From Egicoccus halophilus (lineage in GTDB: Bacteria > Actinomycetota > Nitriliruptoria > Nitriliruptorales > Nitriliruptoraceae): DNA of 64,000 nucleotides. The notes beneath the pieces are model-generated. The model saw nothing but the letters and a program-made list of their open reading frames with translations, had not been told where the DNA came from and searched no databases. The stretch covers positions 2,846,001 through 2,910,000 of the forward strand of contig NZ_CP036250.1 of assembly GCF_004300825.1 (NCBI RefSeq), read 5' to 3'. A program made the translations under genes and the position numbers. The stretch's first letter is position 1. The number at the start of each line of letters is the position of its first letter. Positions 8,943-17,414 of this stretch are shown in pieces.

Positions 8943-10415
8943 GTGGCCGACGCCACCGTTCCCGACCTGATCACGCCGACGTGGGACTACGCGCCCGCGC
9001 CCGAGGCGCGCGATCTCGCCACCGTCCGCGACGCCTACCGGTTGTTCGTCGACGGCGAGTTCGTCGACCCGGCCGAGGGCGGCAGCTTCGCCACCATCTC
9101 CCCGGCCACCGAGGAGCACCTCGCCGACGTCGCGCTCGCGACCGCCCCCGACGTCGACCGGGCGGTCGCCGCCGCCCGCACGGCGTTCGGGACGTGGTCG
9201 AGGCTGCCCGGCGCCGAACGGGGCAAGTACCTCTTCCGCATCGCCCGACTGCTGCAGGAACGTGCCCGCGAGCTGGCCGTGCTCGAGACGCTCGACAACG
9301 GCAAGCCGATCCGCGAGACCCGCGACGTCGACGTTCCCACCGCCGCGGCGCACTTCTTCTACCACGCCGGCTGGGCCGACAAGCTCGAGTGGGCCGGGCT
9401 CGGCCACGACCCGGCGCCCGTCGGCGTGTGTGGCCAGGTCATCCCGTGGAACTTCCCGTTGCTGATGCTGGCCTGGAAGGTCGCCCCGGCGCTGGCGTGC
9501 GGCAACACGGTCGTGCTCAAGCCGGCCGAGACCACCCCGCTGTCGGCGCTGCTGTTCGCCGAGATCTGCCAGCAGGCCGACCTGCCCCCGGGCGTCGTGA
9601 ACATCGTCACCGGCGCGGGGGACACCGGGGCGGCCCTGGTCGCGCACCCGGACGTCGACAAGGTCGCCTTCACCGGCTCGACCGCGGTCGGCAAGGCGAT
9701 CCAGCGCCAGCTCGCCGGCACCGGCAAGCGGCTGACGCTCGAGCTCGGCGGCAAGGCCGCCAACATCGTGTTCGACGACGCGCCGATCGACCAGGCGATC
9801 GAGGGCATCGTCGACGGGATCTTCTTCAACCAGGGCCACGTGTGCTGCGCCGGCTCGCGGCTGCTGGTGCAGGAGTCGATCCACGACCTCGTGATCGACA
9901 AGCTGCAGCAGCGGCTCGGCACCCTGCGCCTGGGGAACCCGCTGGACAAGAACACCGACATCGGCGCGATCAACTCCCGCGACCAGCTCGAGCGGATCAC
10001 CACGCTGGTCGACGCCGGCGAGGCCGAGGGTGCCCAGCGTTGGTCGCCGGCCTGCGAACTGCCCGAACGCGGGTTCTGGTTCGCGCCCACGGTGTTCACC
10101 GACGTGAGCCAGTCCTCGCGCATCGCCCAGGAGGAGGTCTTCGGCCCGGTGCTCAGCGTGCTGAGCTTCCGCACCGCCGAGGAGGCGGTCGCCAAGGCGA
10201 ACAACACCCCCTACGGGCTGTCGGCCGGCGTGTGGTCCGAGAAGGGCTCGCGCATCCTGTGGATGGCCGATCAGCTGCGCGCCGGCGTGGTGTGGGCCAA
10301 CACCTTCAACCGCTTCGACCCCACCAGCCCGTTCGGTGGCTACAAGGAGTCCGGGTTCGGCCGCGAGGGCGGCATCCACGGCCTGGCCGCCTACCTGCAG
10401 CAGGAGGACTACTGA
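8943..10415 (+). CDS. Aldehyde dehydrogenase
   Basis: NAD(P)+-dependent aldehyde dehydrogenase of 490 residues. It has the ELGGKAANIVF block with the general-base Glu, the catalytic Cys in FNQGHVCCAGSR, PWNFPL and the late EEVFGPVLSV motif. GTG 8943 is preferred: GAAGGA lies 5 bases upstream, and a TATGCT -10-like hexamer at 8882-8887 would give a leader of about 50 bases. By analogy with the common actinobacterial deoC-ALDH-ALDH order it probably oxidises acetaldehyde from DeoC. Its stop overlaps the start of the next gene (TGATG). Confidence 0.9.
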   Translation: MADATVPDLITPTWDYAPAPEARDLATVRDAYRLFVDGEFVDPAEGGSFATISPATEEHLADVALATAPDVDRAVAAARTAFGTWSRLPGAERGKYLFRIARLLQERARELAVLETLDNGKPIRETRDVDVPTAAAHFFYHAGWADKLEWAGLGHDPAPVGVCGQVIPWNFPLLMLAWKVAPALACGNTVVLKPAETTPLSALLFAEICQQADLPPGVVNIVTGAGDTGAALVAHPDVDKVAFTGSTAVGKAIQRQLAGTGKRLTLELGGKAANIVFDDAPIDQAIEGIVDGIFFNQGHVCCAGSRLLVQESIHDLVIDKLQQRLGTLRLGNPLDKNTDIGAINSRDQLERITTLVDAGEAEGAQRWSPACELPERGFWFAPTVFTDVSQSSRIAQEEVFGPVLSVLSFRTAEEAVAKANNTPYGLSAGVWSEKGSRILWMADQLRAGVVWANTFNRFDPTSPFGGYKESGFGREGGIHGLAAYLQQEDY

Positions 10416-11290
10416 TGGCCGCCGCCCCGCGACTCGACGTCCGCAAGACCTACAAGCTCTACGTCGGCGGCGCCTTCCCGCGTTCGGAGTCCGGCCGCGT
10501 CTACGAGGTCTCGACCGCCGACGGGACCTTCGTCGCCAACGCCGCCCGCGCGTCGCGCAAGGACGTGCGTGACGCCGTCGGCGCCGCCCGCAAGGCGCAG
10601 CCCGGCTGGGCGGGTGCCACCGCCTACAACCGTGGTCAGGTCCTGTACCGCGTCGCGGAGGTCCTCGAGGGCCGCCGGGCCCAGTTCGTCGACGAGGTCG
10701 CCCGCGCCGAGGGGGTCAAGGACAAGCAGGCGGAGACGCTGGTCGACGCCGCGATCGACCGTTGGGTCTGGTACGCGGGCTGGTCGGACAAGTTCCAGGC
10801 CGTGCACTCGACCGCCAACCCGGTCGCCGGACCGTACTTCGACCTGTCGGTGCCCGAGCCGACCGGCGTCGTCGGCGCGATCGCCCCGCAGGCGTCCTCG
10901 TTGCTCGGTCTGGTGTCAGTCGTCGCGCCGATCGTGGTCAGCGGCAACACCGTGGTGGTCGTCGCGAGCCAGGACCGCCCGTTGCCGGCGGTCACCCTCG
11001 GCGAGGTGCTCGCCACCTCCGACGTGCCCGGCGGGGTGATCAACGTGCTGACCGGCTTCGCCGACGAGCTCGCCCCGGTCCTGGCCGGCCACCTCGACGT
11101 CAACGCGCTCGACCTGTCCGGGTTCGCCGGCCGCGACACGACCGAACTGCAGGTCGCGGCGGCCGAGAACGTCAAGCGGGTGCTCAAGGTGCCGGACGCC
11201 GAACCGGACTGGACGCGCACGCCCTACGGCCCGCGTCGCATCGTGGCGTTCTGCGAGACCAAGACCGTCTGGCACCCCAAGGGCCGGTGA
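10415..11290 (+). CDS. Short aldehyde dehydrogenase-like protein without catalytic domain
   Basis: Protein of 291 residues, about 190 shorter than a full aldehyde dehydrogenase. It matches the N-terminal NAD-binding half (YVGGAFPRSESGR; PTGVVGAIAPQASSLLGL) and a stretch corresponding to the LTGFADEL coenzyme region, but then lacks the catalytic Cys block and the C-terminal oligomerisation part. Similar short partners commonly follow a full-length enzyme in actinobacterial deoC clusters, so this is probably a conserved subunit and not a broken gene. ATG 10415 overlaps the preceding stop. A structural or regulatory partner role is inferred. Confidence 0.8.
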   Translation: MAAAPRLDVRKTYKLYVGGAFPRSESGRVYEVSTADGTFVANAARASRKDVRDAVGAARKAQPGWAGATAYNRGQVLYRVAEVLEGRRAQFVDEVARAEGVKDKQAETLVDAAIDRWVWYAGWSDKFQAVHSTANPVAGPYFDLSVPEPTGVVGAIAPQASSLLGLVSVVAPIVVSGNTVVVVASQDRPLPAVTLGEVLATSDVPGGVINVLTGFADELAPVLAGHLDVNALDLSGFAGRDTTELQVAAAENVKRVLKVPDAEPDWTRTPYGPRRIVAFCETKTVWHPKGR

Positions 11291-11317
11291 CGGCCCCCGG
11301 GGCGACCCGGCGTCGGT

Positions 11318-11983
11318 TCAGACGGTCCGCCCGGTGGTGCGGGCGGCGGCCCAGTTGGTCAGGCGCTCCGACAGGCCGGGCAGCCCGACCAGCCGTGTCG
11401 CCTCGGCGCGGTCGCGGGTGAAGATGCGCACGACCTCGGCGACCGTCACGTCGGTCGGCGGCGCCTCCACGAGCAGGACCTGGTCACCGGCCTGGATCGG
11501 GCCGGGGACCAGCACGCGCAGGTAGGCACCCGGCCGACCGGCGGCGAGGAAGCGACGCACCAGGTCCGGCACGTCCCAGAAGGCCGCGAACGTGCGACAC
11601 GGCGTCCGCGGCGCGGTGACCTGCACCGTGCAGCCACCGATCCGCCACACCTCGCCGATGCGGGCGTGCGACACCTCGAGGCCGACCACCCGCAGGTTCT
11701 CCCCGAAGACGCCGGGTGGCAGGTCGCGGTCGAGCTCGGCCGCCCAGGCGTCGGCGTCCTCCTGTGCGTAGGCGTACAGGGCCTGGTCGAGGCCACCGTG
11801 GAACGTCCGGTCGGACTGTTCGTCACCGGCGAGCCCGGCGACGTCGGCGATGACCGGACCGTCGACGGGCCGCTTGTCGATCGCGGTGGCCCCGACGGTG
11901 CTGTGCGCGGTCGGGCGGGCCCGGCCGACGCACACGGCGAGCACGTGAGCGGTGGACGGGTTCACCGCGTGCGCGTCTCCCAT
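11318..11983 (-). CDS. MOSC domain protein
   Basis: Protein of 221 residues of the YiiM-like MOSC group. Visible features are the N-terminal beta strand, DRTFHGGLDQALYAYA (residues about 58-73), FGENLRVVGL and the candidate molybdenum-cofactor-binding Cys in TPRTPCRTFAAF. Relatives transfer or use sulfur or molybdenum cofactor, for example in reducing N-hydroxylated compounds. Its ATG lies 22 bases inside the end of the EamA gene, so it is the last gene of the PNPOx-EamA-MOSC operon. Confidence 0.85.
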   Translation of the reverse strand: MGDAHAVNPSTAHVLAVCVGRARPTAHSTVGATAIDKRPVDGPVIADVAGLAGDEQSDRTFHGGLDQALYAYAQEDADAWAAELDRDLPPGVFGENLRVVGLEVSHARIGEVWRIGGCTVQVTAPRTPCRTFAAFWDVPDLVRRFLAAGRPGAYLRVLVPGPIQAGDQVLLVEAPPTDVTVAEVVRIFTRDRAEATRLVGLPGLSERLTNWAAARTTGRTV

Positions 11984-13170
11984 GCCGGTTCCTGGTCGCG
12001 TCGGGCCGGGCGTGGCCCCTCCACGCCGGGACGGCGGTACAGCCGCGCGGCGGACGGTAGCTGGCCGACCCGGCGCTTGGCACGGTGCCAGCGCGCCTCA
12101 CCGGCGAACACGTCACCACCGGAGGTGGCCTGGGCGGGGACGGGCTCGCCGGGTCGGCCGGTGATCAGCAGCACCACCGACCCGAGGATGATCGCGCCCG
12201 CGACCACGGTGCGACCCGTGACGAGCTCCCCCGCGAACGCCCAGCCGAGCAGCACGGCGACCACCGGGTTGACGTAGGCGTAGGTCCCGACCAGCGTCGT
12301 CGAGGCGTTGCGCAGCAGCCAGCTGTAGGCCGTGAAGGCCAACAGCGAGCCCGCCGTGGTGAGGTAGACCAGCGCGAGGATCGCGTCGATCCCGATCGCA
12401 CTCCACACCACGCCCGAGGCCTCACCGGAGCCGACGGCGATGATCGAGAACACCAGCGCGGCGCCGAGCATCTCCATCGCCGCGGCCACCAACGGCCGTG
12501 ACGGGGCGTCGGCGGTGCGGCTGCGCATCGAGCCGGCCGCCCACGCGAGGGTGGCGACCAGCACCAGCAGCATGGCGCCGAGGTGACCGCCACCGCGGGG
12601 GTCGACCAGCGCGGCCACCCCGCCGAAGCCGATCAGCAGCCCCAGCCACGCCCGTGGCGAGAGCCGCTCGCCGAACATGCCGCGACCGAGCAGGGCCATC
12701 CACAGCGGCACCGTGGCGCACAGCAGCGCGGCGGTCCCCGACGAGATGCGGGTCTGCGCGAGCGACACCAGGCCGGTGCCGCCGACGAGCAGCAGCGCGC
12801 CGGTCGTCACCGCGTGACGCCACTGGCGCAGCGTGACCCGGTCGCCGGCCCGGTCCCCGCGCCGCACGGCCCACGCGAACAGGACGGACCCGGCGATCGC
12901 GAACCGGATCGCCATCATGGTGAACGGCGGGATGGTCTCGATCGCGACCTTGATGGCCAGGAACGTCGAGCCCCACACCACGTAGACGGCGAACAGCGCG
13001 AGCACGACCAGGACGGTGCGGCGCTCGAGTCGCGACCGTGTGCCGGTGCCCGAGCCCGAGCCCGAGTTCGAGCTTGAGTCCGGGCCGGAAGCGGAGGGCC
13101 CGTCGACGCGCGCGAGGGGGCGGGCCCGACGCAGGCGCTGCGTCAGGGCCCGGTTGCCGGTCCTGGTCAT
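11962..13170 (-). CDS. EamA/DMT-family transporter
   Basis: Integral membrane protein of 402 residues: a basic, Ser/Gly-rich cytosolic N-terminus of about 65 residues followed by ten predicted membrane segments in two EamA repeats, starting YVVWGSTFLAIK. Family members export amino acids, metabolites or vitamins. ATG 13170 overlaps the PNPOx stop by ATGA. The divergent MocR regulator and the flavin/PLP-type neighbour suggest a vitamin B6-like or amine substrate, but this is only contextual. Confidence 0.85.
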   Translation of the reverse strand: MTRTGNRALTQRLRRARPLARVDGPSASGPDSSSNSGSGSGTGTRSRLERRTVLVVLALFAVYVVWGSTFLAIKVAIETIPPFTMMAIRFAIAGSVLFAWAVRRGDRAGDRVTLRQWRHAVTTGALLLVGGTGLVSLAQTRISSGTAALLCATVPLWMALLGRGMFGERLSPRAWLGLLIGFGGVAALVDPRGGGHLGAMLLVLVATLAWAAGSMRSRTADAPSRPLVAAAMEMLGAALVFSIIAVGSGEASGVVWSAIGIDAILALVYLTTAGSLLAFTAYSWLLRNASTTLVGTYAYVNPVVAVLLGWAFAGELVTGRTVVAGAIILGSVVLLITGRPGEPVPAQATSGGDVFAGEARWHRAKRRVGQLPSAARLYRRPGVEGPRPARRDQEPAWETRTR

Positions 13171-13886
13171 GGGCGGTCCCCGGAGGTCAGGCTGGCGCTC
13201 AGGCCGGCCGGGACACCGGTCGCGGTGAGCGACGGGCGCGAGGCGGCAGCGACGACCGAGGCGGGCGGTACCAGGCCGTCGGCGAGTCCGGGCGTGGCGA
13301 CGGCCTCCCCCCAGCTGGTCGCGACCGGCACGACGCCCGCCCACACGGGCAGGTCGAGGTCGGCCTCGTCGTCGCCGACCCCGCCGGCCCGGACCTTGGC
13401 GACCGCACCGTCGAGCGACAGGCGCAGCACCGTGGTGGCGCGCAACTCCTGCGGCGTGGGCCAGCGGACCTCGGCCCAGCGGCCGGGCGTGGCGTGTTCG
13501 GTCAGGGTGCGCAGCGCCGCGGTCTTGTCGTCCGGGTCCTCGATCGCCTGCGCCTCACCGTGCACCACGACGGAGCGGTAGTTGAGCGAGTGGTGGAACG
13601 CCGAGCGGGCGAGCACCAGCGCGTCGAGCAGCATCACGGTGACGCACACGGGCAGGCCGGTGGCACCGGCGCGCATCGCCCGTGACGCGGCCGAGCCGTG
13701 CACGACGAGTTCGTCGCCGTCCCGGCCGTACAGCGTCGGTACGACGACGGGGCGGTCACCGTGCAGGTAGCCGAGGTGGCAGACCAGTCCGGCATCGAGG
13801 ATGGAGTGGACGACCTCGCGTGAGGTGGTGCCCCGTTCGGGGTGCCGACGCACGCGCAACAGGTCATCGGGAAGGAAGGCGGACAC
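13167..13886 (-). CDS. Pyridoxamine 5'-phosphate oxidase-family protein
   Basis: Protein of 239 residues with the split-barrel flavin-binding pattern: VHSILDAGLVCHLGYLHGD, PVVVPTLYGRDGD, LVVHGSAASR and SLNYRSVVVHGEA. Proteins of this group bind FMN, F420 or heme and often sit beside MocR regulators. GTG 13886 is chosen because homology begins at FLPDDLL and GAGG lies about 10 bases upstream. It heads a three-gene operon divergent from the MocR gene; the shared 120 bp holds TACAGTAC elements. Confidence 0.83.
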   Translation of the reverse strand: MSAFLPDDLLRVRRHPERGTTSREVVHSILDAGLVCHLGYLHGDRPVVVPTLYGRDGDELVVHGSAASRAMRAGATGLPVCVTVMLLDALVLARSAFHHSLNYRSVVVHGEAQAIEDPDDKTAALRTLTEHATPGRWAEVRWPTPQELRATTVLRLSLDGAVAKVRAGGVGDDEADLDLPVWAGVVPVATSWGEAVATPGLADGLVPPASVVAAASRPSLTATGVPAGLSASLTSGDRP

Positions 13887-13996
13887 GTGCAACGAACCTC
13901 GGCAGGACAGGGTCGGGGCGGCGTCTTGCGCCACGACCGGCGCTTCGAACCGCTCGCCACTACTGAACGGCGACAACGGCATCAACGGTGTTCTGT

Positions 13997-14032
13997 TACA
14001 GTACAGCTATGACGTCTGAGCCGGTACAGTAC
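13997..14032. promoter_or_regulatory. MocR leaderless promoter and repeated TACAGTAC element
   Basis: TACAGT (13997-14002) lies six bases before ATG 14009, the spacing expected for a leaderless transcript starting at the ATG. On the other strand the same bases read TACTGT and could serve the PNPOx operon. The octamer TACAGTAC is present at 13997-14004 and again at 14025-14032, 28 bp apart in direct orientation. MocR/PdxR proteins often bind direct repeats near their own start, so autoregulation is plausible. Confidence 0.5.
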
Positions 14033-15337
14033 TCGATCCGCGGCGACCGTGCCGCCACCATCGTCCGTTCCGTCGAGCGGGGGGTCGTCAGCGGTGCGCT
14101 CGCCGCCGGGGAGGCGGTGCCGTCGGTCCGTGTTCTCGCGCGTGAGCTCGGGGTGTCACCGACCACCGTCGCAGCCGCCTACCGCGACCTGCGCCAGCGC
14201 GGTGTCCTGGTCACGCACGACCGCTCGAGGACCGTGGTCGGCCACCGACCCTCGCTCACAAGCAGACTCGCGCCCGATCTTCCTCCCGGCACCCGCGACC
14301 TCACCACGGGCAATCCCGACCCGACGCTGTTGCCGGACCTGGGGCCGGCCCTCGCGGCGGTGGGACCGGTCCACCGCCTGTACGGCGACGAACCCGGCGT
14401 CGAGGCCCTGCTCGAGCTCGCGCGGGTCTCGTTGGAGGCCGACGGCGTGGCCACCGGCCATCTCGCCGTCGTCGGCGGCGGGCTCGACGGGATCGAACGG
14501 GTCCTCGAGGTGCACCTGCGCCTCGGTGACCGGATCGGCCTCGAGGATCCCGGCTACGCCGGTTCGCTCGACCTCGCCCGGGCGCTGGGCCTGACGCCGG
14601 TCGGGATCGCCGTCGACGACGAGGGACCGTTGCCCGACGCCCTCGAGGCGGCGCTGGCCGACGGCCTCGACGCGCTGGTCGTGGTGCCGCGCGCCGCCAA
14701 CCCGTCCGGTGCGGCGCTCTCCCCTGCCCGGGCCGAGCAACTGCGCCCACTGCTCGACGCCGCACCCGAGCTGCTGCTCATCGAGGACGACCACGCCAGT
14801 GCCGTCGCCGGGGTGCCGGCGGTCACGCTGAGCACCGGCCGCGAGCGGTGGGCGGTGGTGCGCTCGGTCGCCAAGGCCCTGGGACCCGACCTGCGGGTCG
14901 CGGTGCTGGCGGGGGACGAGGAGTCGGTGCAGCGGGTGCTCGGCCGACAGCGGCTCGGAACCGGCTGGGTCAGCCACCTGTTGCAGCACCTGACCGCCGA
15001 GGTGTGGCGCCGCGCCGACGCCGCCGGCACGCTCGCCACCGCCGCCGCCACCTACGCGCGTCGCCGCGACGCCCTGCGCGACGCGCTCGCCGACGCGGGC
15101 ATCGTCGCCCACGGCACCAGCGGGCTCAACCTGTGGGTGCCGGTCCCCGAGGAGGTCCCGGTCGTACAGGGCCTGCTCGCCCGCGGGTGGGGCGTGCAGG
15201 CCGGCGAGCCCTACCGCATCGACGCGCCCCCCGGTGTGCGCATCACGATCGCCACGCTGACCGGCGACGAGGCACCGTCGCTCGCCGACGATCTCGCCGA
15301 GGTCCTCGACCACCGGCTCGGTACGCGGCGCGGGTGA
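14009..15337 (+). CDS. MocR/PdxR-type GntR regulator with aminotransferase domain
   Basis: Protein of 442 residues: a GntR winged helix at residues 10-75 (VPSVRVLARELGVSPTTVAAAYRDL) fused to a fold-type I aminotransferase domain. Conserved blocks include GDEPGVEALLEL, LEDPGYAGS, RAANPSG and LIEDDHAS. The expected PLP-binding Lys lies in VRSVAKALGPDLRVA. Such proteins sense pyridoxal phosphate or an amine and regulate adjacent genes. The ATG is placed by the TACAGT element six bases upstream, giving a leaderless start. Its probable target is the divergent PNPOx-EamA-MOSC operon. Confidence 0.9.
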   Translation: MTSEPVQYSIRGDRAATIVRSVERGVVSGALAAGEAVPSVRVLARELGVSPTTVAAAYRDLRQRGVLVTHDRSRTVVGHRPSLTSRLAPDLPPGTRDLTTGNPDPTLLPDLGPALAAVGPVHRLYGDEPGVEALLELARVSLEADGVATGHLAVVGGGLDGIERVLEVHLRLGDRIGLEDPGYAGSLDLARALGLTPVGIAVDDEGPLPDALEAALADGLDALVVVPRAANPSGAALSPARAEQLRPLLDAAPELLLIEDDHASAVAGVPAVTLSTGRERWAVVRSVAKALGPDLRVAVLAGDEESVQRVLGRQRLGTGWVSHLLQHLTAEVWRRADAAGTLATAAATYARRRDALRDALADAGIVAHGTSGLNLWVPVPEEVPVVQGLLARGWGVQAGEPYRIDAPPGVRITIATLTGDEAPSLADDLAEVLDHRLGTRRG

Positions 15338-15366
15338 ACGCTGCCGGCACGGCCGGTCCTGCGCGT

Positions 15367-15372
15367 TACAGT
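15367..15372 (+). promoter_or_regulatory. -10 element deciding a leaderless start
   Basis: TACAGT lies seven bases before GTG 15380 and 9 bp before no Shine-Dalgarno sequence of any kind. This mirrors the MocR start at 14009 and supports GTG 15380 over GTG 15371, which would overlap the hexamer. Confidence 0.45.
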
Positions 15373-15379
15373 GCCGGCC

Positions 15380-16042
15380 GTGACCTCCCCGGCCTCTCCT
15401 CCCCCCGCCGACGCCCGCCTGCGCGCGCGCGTCGTGCTGCTGTCGGGACCATCCGGGTCGGGCAAGTCCTCGCTGGCGGCCCGGGTCGGGCTGCCCACGG
15501 TCTGCCTCGACGACTTCTACCGCGACGGTGACGACCCGGCGCTGCCGGTCGGTGAGCTGGGCATCGTCGACTGGGACGACCCGGCGTCGTGGAACGCCGA
15601 CCGGGCGGTCGCCGCGCTGGTCTCGCTCGCCCGGGAGGGACGCGCCGAGCTGCCGGTGTACGACATCCCGTCGAACCGGGCCGTCGACGTGCACACCGTG
15701 GCGCTCGGCGACGCGCCGCTGGTGGTCGCCGAGGGCATCTTCGCCGCCGAGCTCGTCGAGCGCTGCCGCACCGCCGGGATCCTCGCCGACGCGGTCTGCC
15801 TCACCAACCGCCCGCTGGTGACGTTCTGGCGCCGGCTCGGCCGCGACCTGCGCGAAGGGCGCAAGCCACCGCTCACGCTCGTGCGCCGGGGACTGCACCT
15901 GCTGCGTCGGGAACCGCGGATCGTCGCGCACCAGGTCACCCGGGGCGCGACGCCGCTGAGCACCACCGACGCCGTCGCACACCTGCGTCGCCTGATCGAC
16001 GAGACCGCCGTCGCCGCCGACCGAGGCGAGGACGCGGCATGA
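15380..16042 (+). CDS. Uridine kinase-like P-loop kinase
   Basis: Cytoplasmic P-loop protein of 220 residues. Walker A (LSGPSGSGKSSLA) lies near residue 25, followed by CLDDFYRDGDD and DWDDPASW, typical of uridine kinase/phosphoribulokinase relatives. ARKP-like basic segments are present (RRLGRDLREGRKPP). Nucleoside phosphorylation is the nearest known role; the exact substrate is uncertain. It is the first gene of a four-gene operon with GTGA/ATGA overlaps. Confidence 0.8.
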   Translation: MTSPASPPPADARLRARVVLLSGPSGSGKSSLAARVGLPTVCLDDFYRDGDDPALPVGELGIVDWDDPASWNADRAVAALVSLAREGRAELPVYDIPSNRAVDVHTVALGDAPLVVAEGIFAAELVERCRTAGILADAVCLTNRPLVTFWRRLGRDLREGRKPPLTLVRRGLHLLRREPRIVAHQVTRGATPLSTTDAVAHLRRLIDETAVAADRGEDAA

Positions 16043-16830
16043 GCGCCAACGGTGACCACGACGGGGTCCACGAGACCGCCACCGGCTTCGACGGCGTCGC
16101 GGCCACCTACGAGGCCGCCCGGCCCGACTACGAGCCCGGCGTGGTCTCCCGGCTCGTCGAGCGCCTGGCGTTGGCGCCCGGACGCCGGGTCGCCGACGTC
16201 GGGGCCGGCACGGGCAAGCTCACCCGGCGTCTGCTCGCCACGGGCGCCGAGGTGATCGCCGTCGAACCGATGGCGGGCATGCGCGAGCAGTTGGCGCACA
16301 GCGTCCGCGACGACCGGCTGCGCATCGTGGCCGGCACCGCCGAGTCCCTGCCGCTCGAGGACGCGAGCCTCGACGCGGTCACGGCCGCGCAGGCCTTCCA
16401 CTGGTTCGACGGGCCCCGTGCCCTGCGCGAGTTCGCCCGTGTCCTGCGTCCCGGTGGTTCGCTGGCCGTGCTGTTCAACCGACGGGATCTCACCACCCCG
16501 GTACAGGCCGCACTCGACGACCTGTTGCGCCCCCATCGTGGCGACACCCCCTCGTGGGCACGCCACGAATGGGTCGACTGGCTCGCGAAGAGCCCGGATT
16601 TCGGCGAACCCGGCACCACCTCGGCGCCCTGGCAGCAACAGCTCGACATCGAGGGGCTGGTCGGTCGCGTCGCGTCGGTCTCGTTCGTCGCCCGCCTCGA
16701 CGAGCGGACCCGTTCCCGGGTCCTCGCGGCGGTCCGCGACGTCCACGAGCGCAGCAGCCGCGACGACCACGGGCGCGTGGCGCTGCACTACACCACCGAA
16801 CTGTGGGTGCTGCCCCGCCGCGACCCGTGA
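16039..16830 (+). CDS. Class I SAM-dependent methyltransferase
   Basis: Protein of 263 residues with the Methyltransf_11 core: motif I (VADVGAGTGKLTRRL), the acidic end of beta 2 (VIAVEPMAGM), LPLEDASLDAVTAAQAFHW and VLRPGGSLAVLF. It resembles YcgJ/UbiE-like enzymes, but the substrate cannot be inferred. ATG 16039 overlaps the kinase stop (ATGA) and its own stop overlaps the NUDIX start. Confidence 0.88.
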   Translation: MSANGDHDGVHETATGFDGVAATYEAARPDYEPGVVSRLVERLALAPGRRVADVGAGTGKLTRRLLATGAEVIAVEPMAGMREQLAHSVRDDRLRIVAGTAESLPLEDASLDAVTAAQAFHWFDGPRALREFARVLRPGGSLAVLFNRRDLTTPVQAALDDLLRPHRGDTPSWARHEWVDWLAKSPDFGEPGTTSAPWQQQLDIEGLVGRVASVSFVARLDERTRSRVLAAVRDVHERSSRDDHGRVALHYTTELWVLPRRDP

Positions 16831-17414
16831 GCGCGCTGCCTTCACTCGACCGGATCCGCGACCTGGTCGCCCGGCACGTACCCGATGCCGCACCCGAACA
16901 CCTCGTCACCGAGGGCTGGCAGGCGGCGACCGCGCTGGTGGTGGCGCCGGGTGACGGTCCGGAGCTCGCCCTGATCGAACGGGTCGAGCGCACCGGCGAC
17001 CCCTGGTCCGGACACATGGCCCTGCCGGGAGGCAAGCGCGACCCGGACGACCCGGACCTGGCCGCCACCGCCGTGCGCGAGACCCGCGAGGAGGTCGGCC
17101 TCGCACTCGACGCCCCCGTCGGTCGCCTCGACGACCACCACGGCCACCACCGGGACGCGCGGGTGGCCACCTACGTGTTCGTGCTCGACGAGCGCCCCGT
17201 CATGACCCCGCATCCCGACGAGGTCGCCGACGCGCTGTGGGTGCCGTTGGGACGGCTGCTCGCGCCCGGGACCGCGACCGCCCACCGGGTCCCCGGCTAC
17301 GACGACGCCTTCCCCGGCCTGGACCTCGGCGGACGGGTCGTGTGGGGACTCACGCACGCGACCCTGACGCGGTTCGCCCGGGTGCTGGGCCTCGAACTGC
17401 CGGTCCCACGGTGA
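16827..17414 (+). CDS. NUDIX hydrolase, CoA pyrophosphatase-like
   Basis: Protein of 195 residues. The NUDIX box is GGKRDPDDPDL...RETREEVGL, preceded by GHMALP as in NudL/CoA diphosphatases, which cleave CoA and acyl-CoA to 4'-phosphopantetheine and 3',5'-ADP using Mg2+ or Mn2+. GTG 16827 overlaps the preceding stop (GTGA). The later HPDEVADALWVPL segment is the usual NUDIX strand following the catalytic helix. Confidence 0.87.
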   Translation: MSALPSLDRIRDLVARHVPDAAPEHLVTEGWQAATALVVAPGDGPELALIERVERTGDPWSGHMALPGGKRDPDDPDLAATAVRETREEVGLALDAPVGRLDDHHGHHRDARVATYVFVLDERPVMTPHPDEVADALWVPLGRLLAPGTATAHRVPGYDDAFPGLDLGGRVVWGLTHATLTRFARVLGLELPVPR

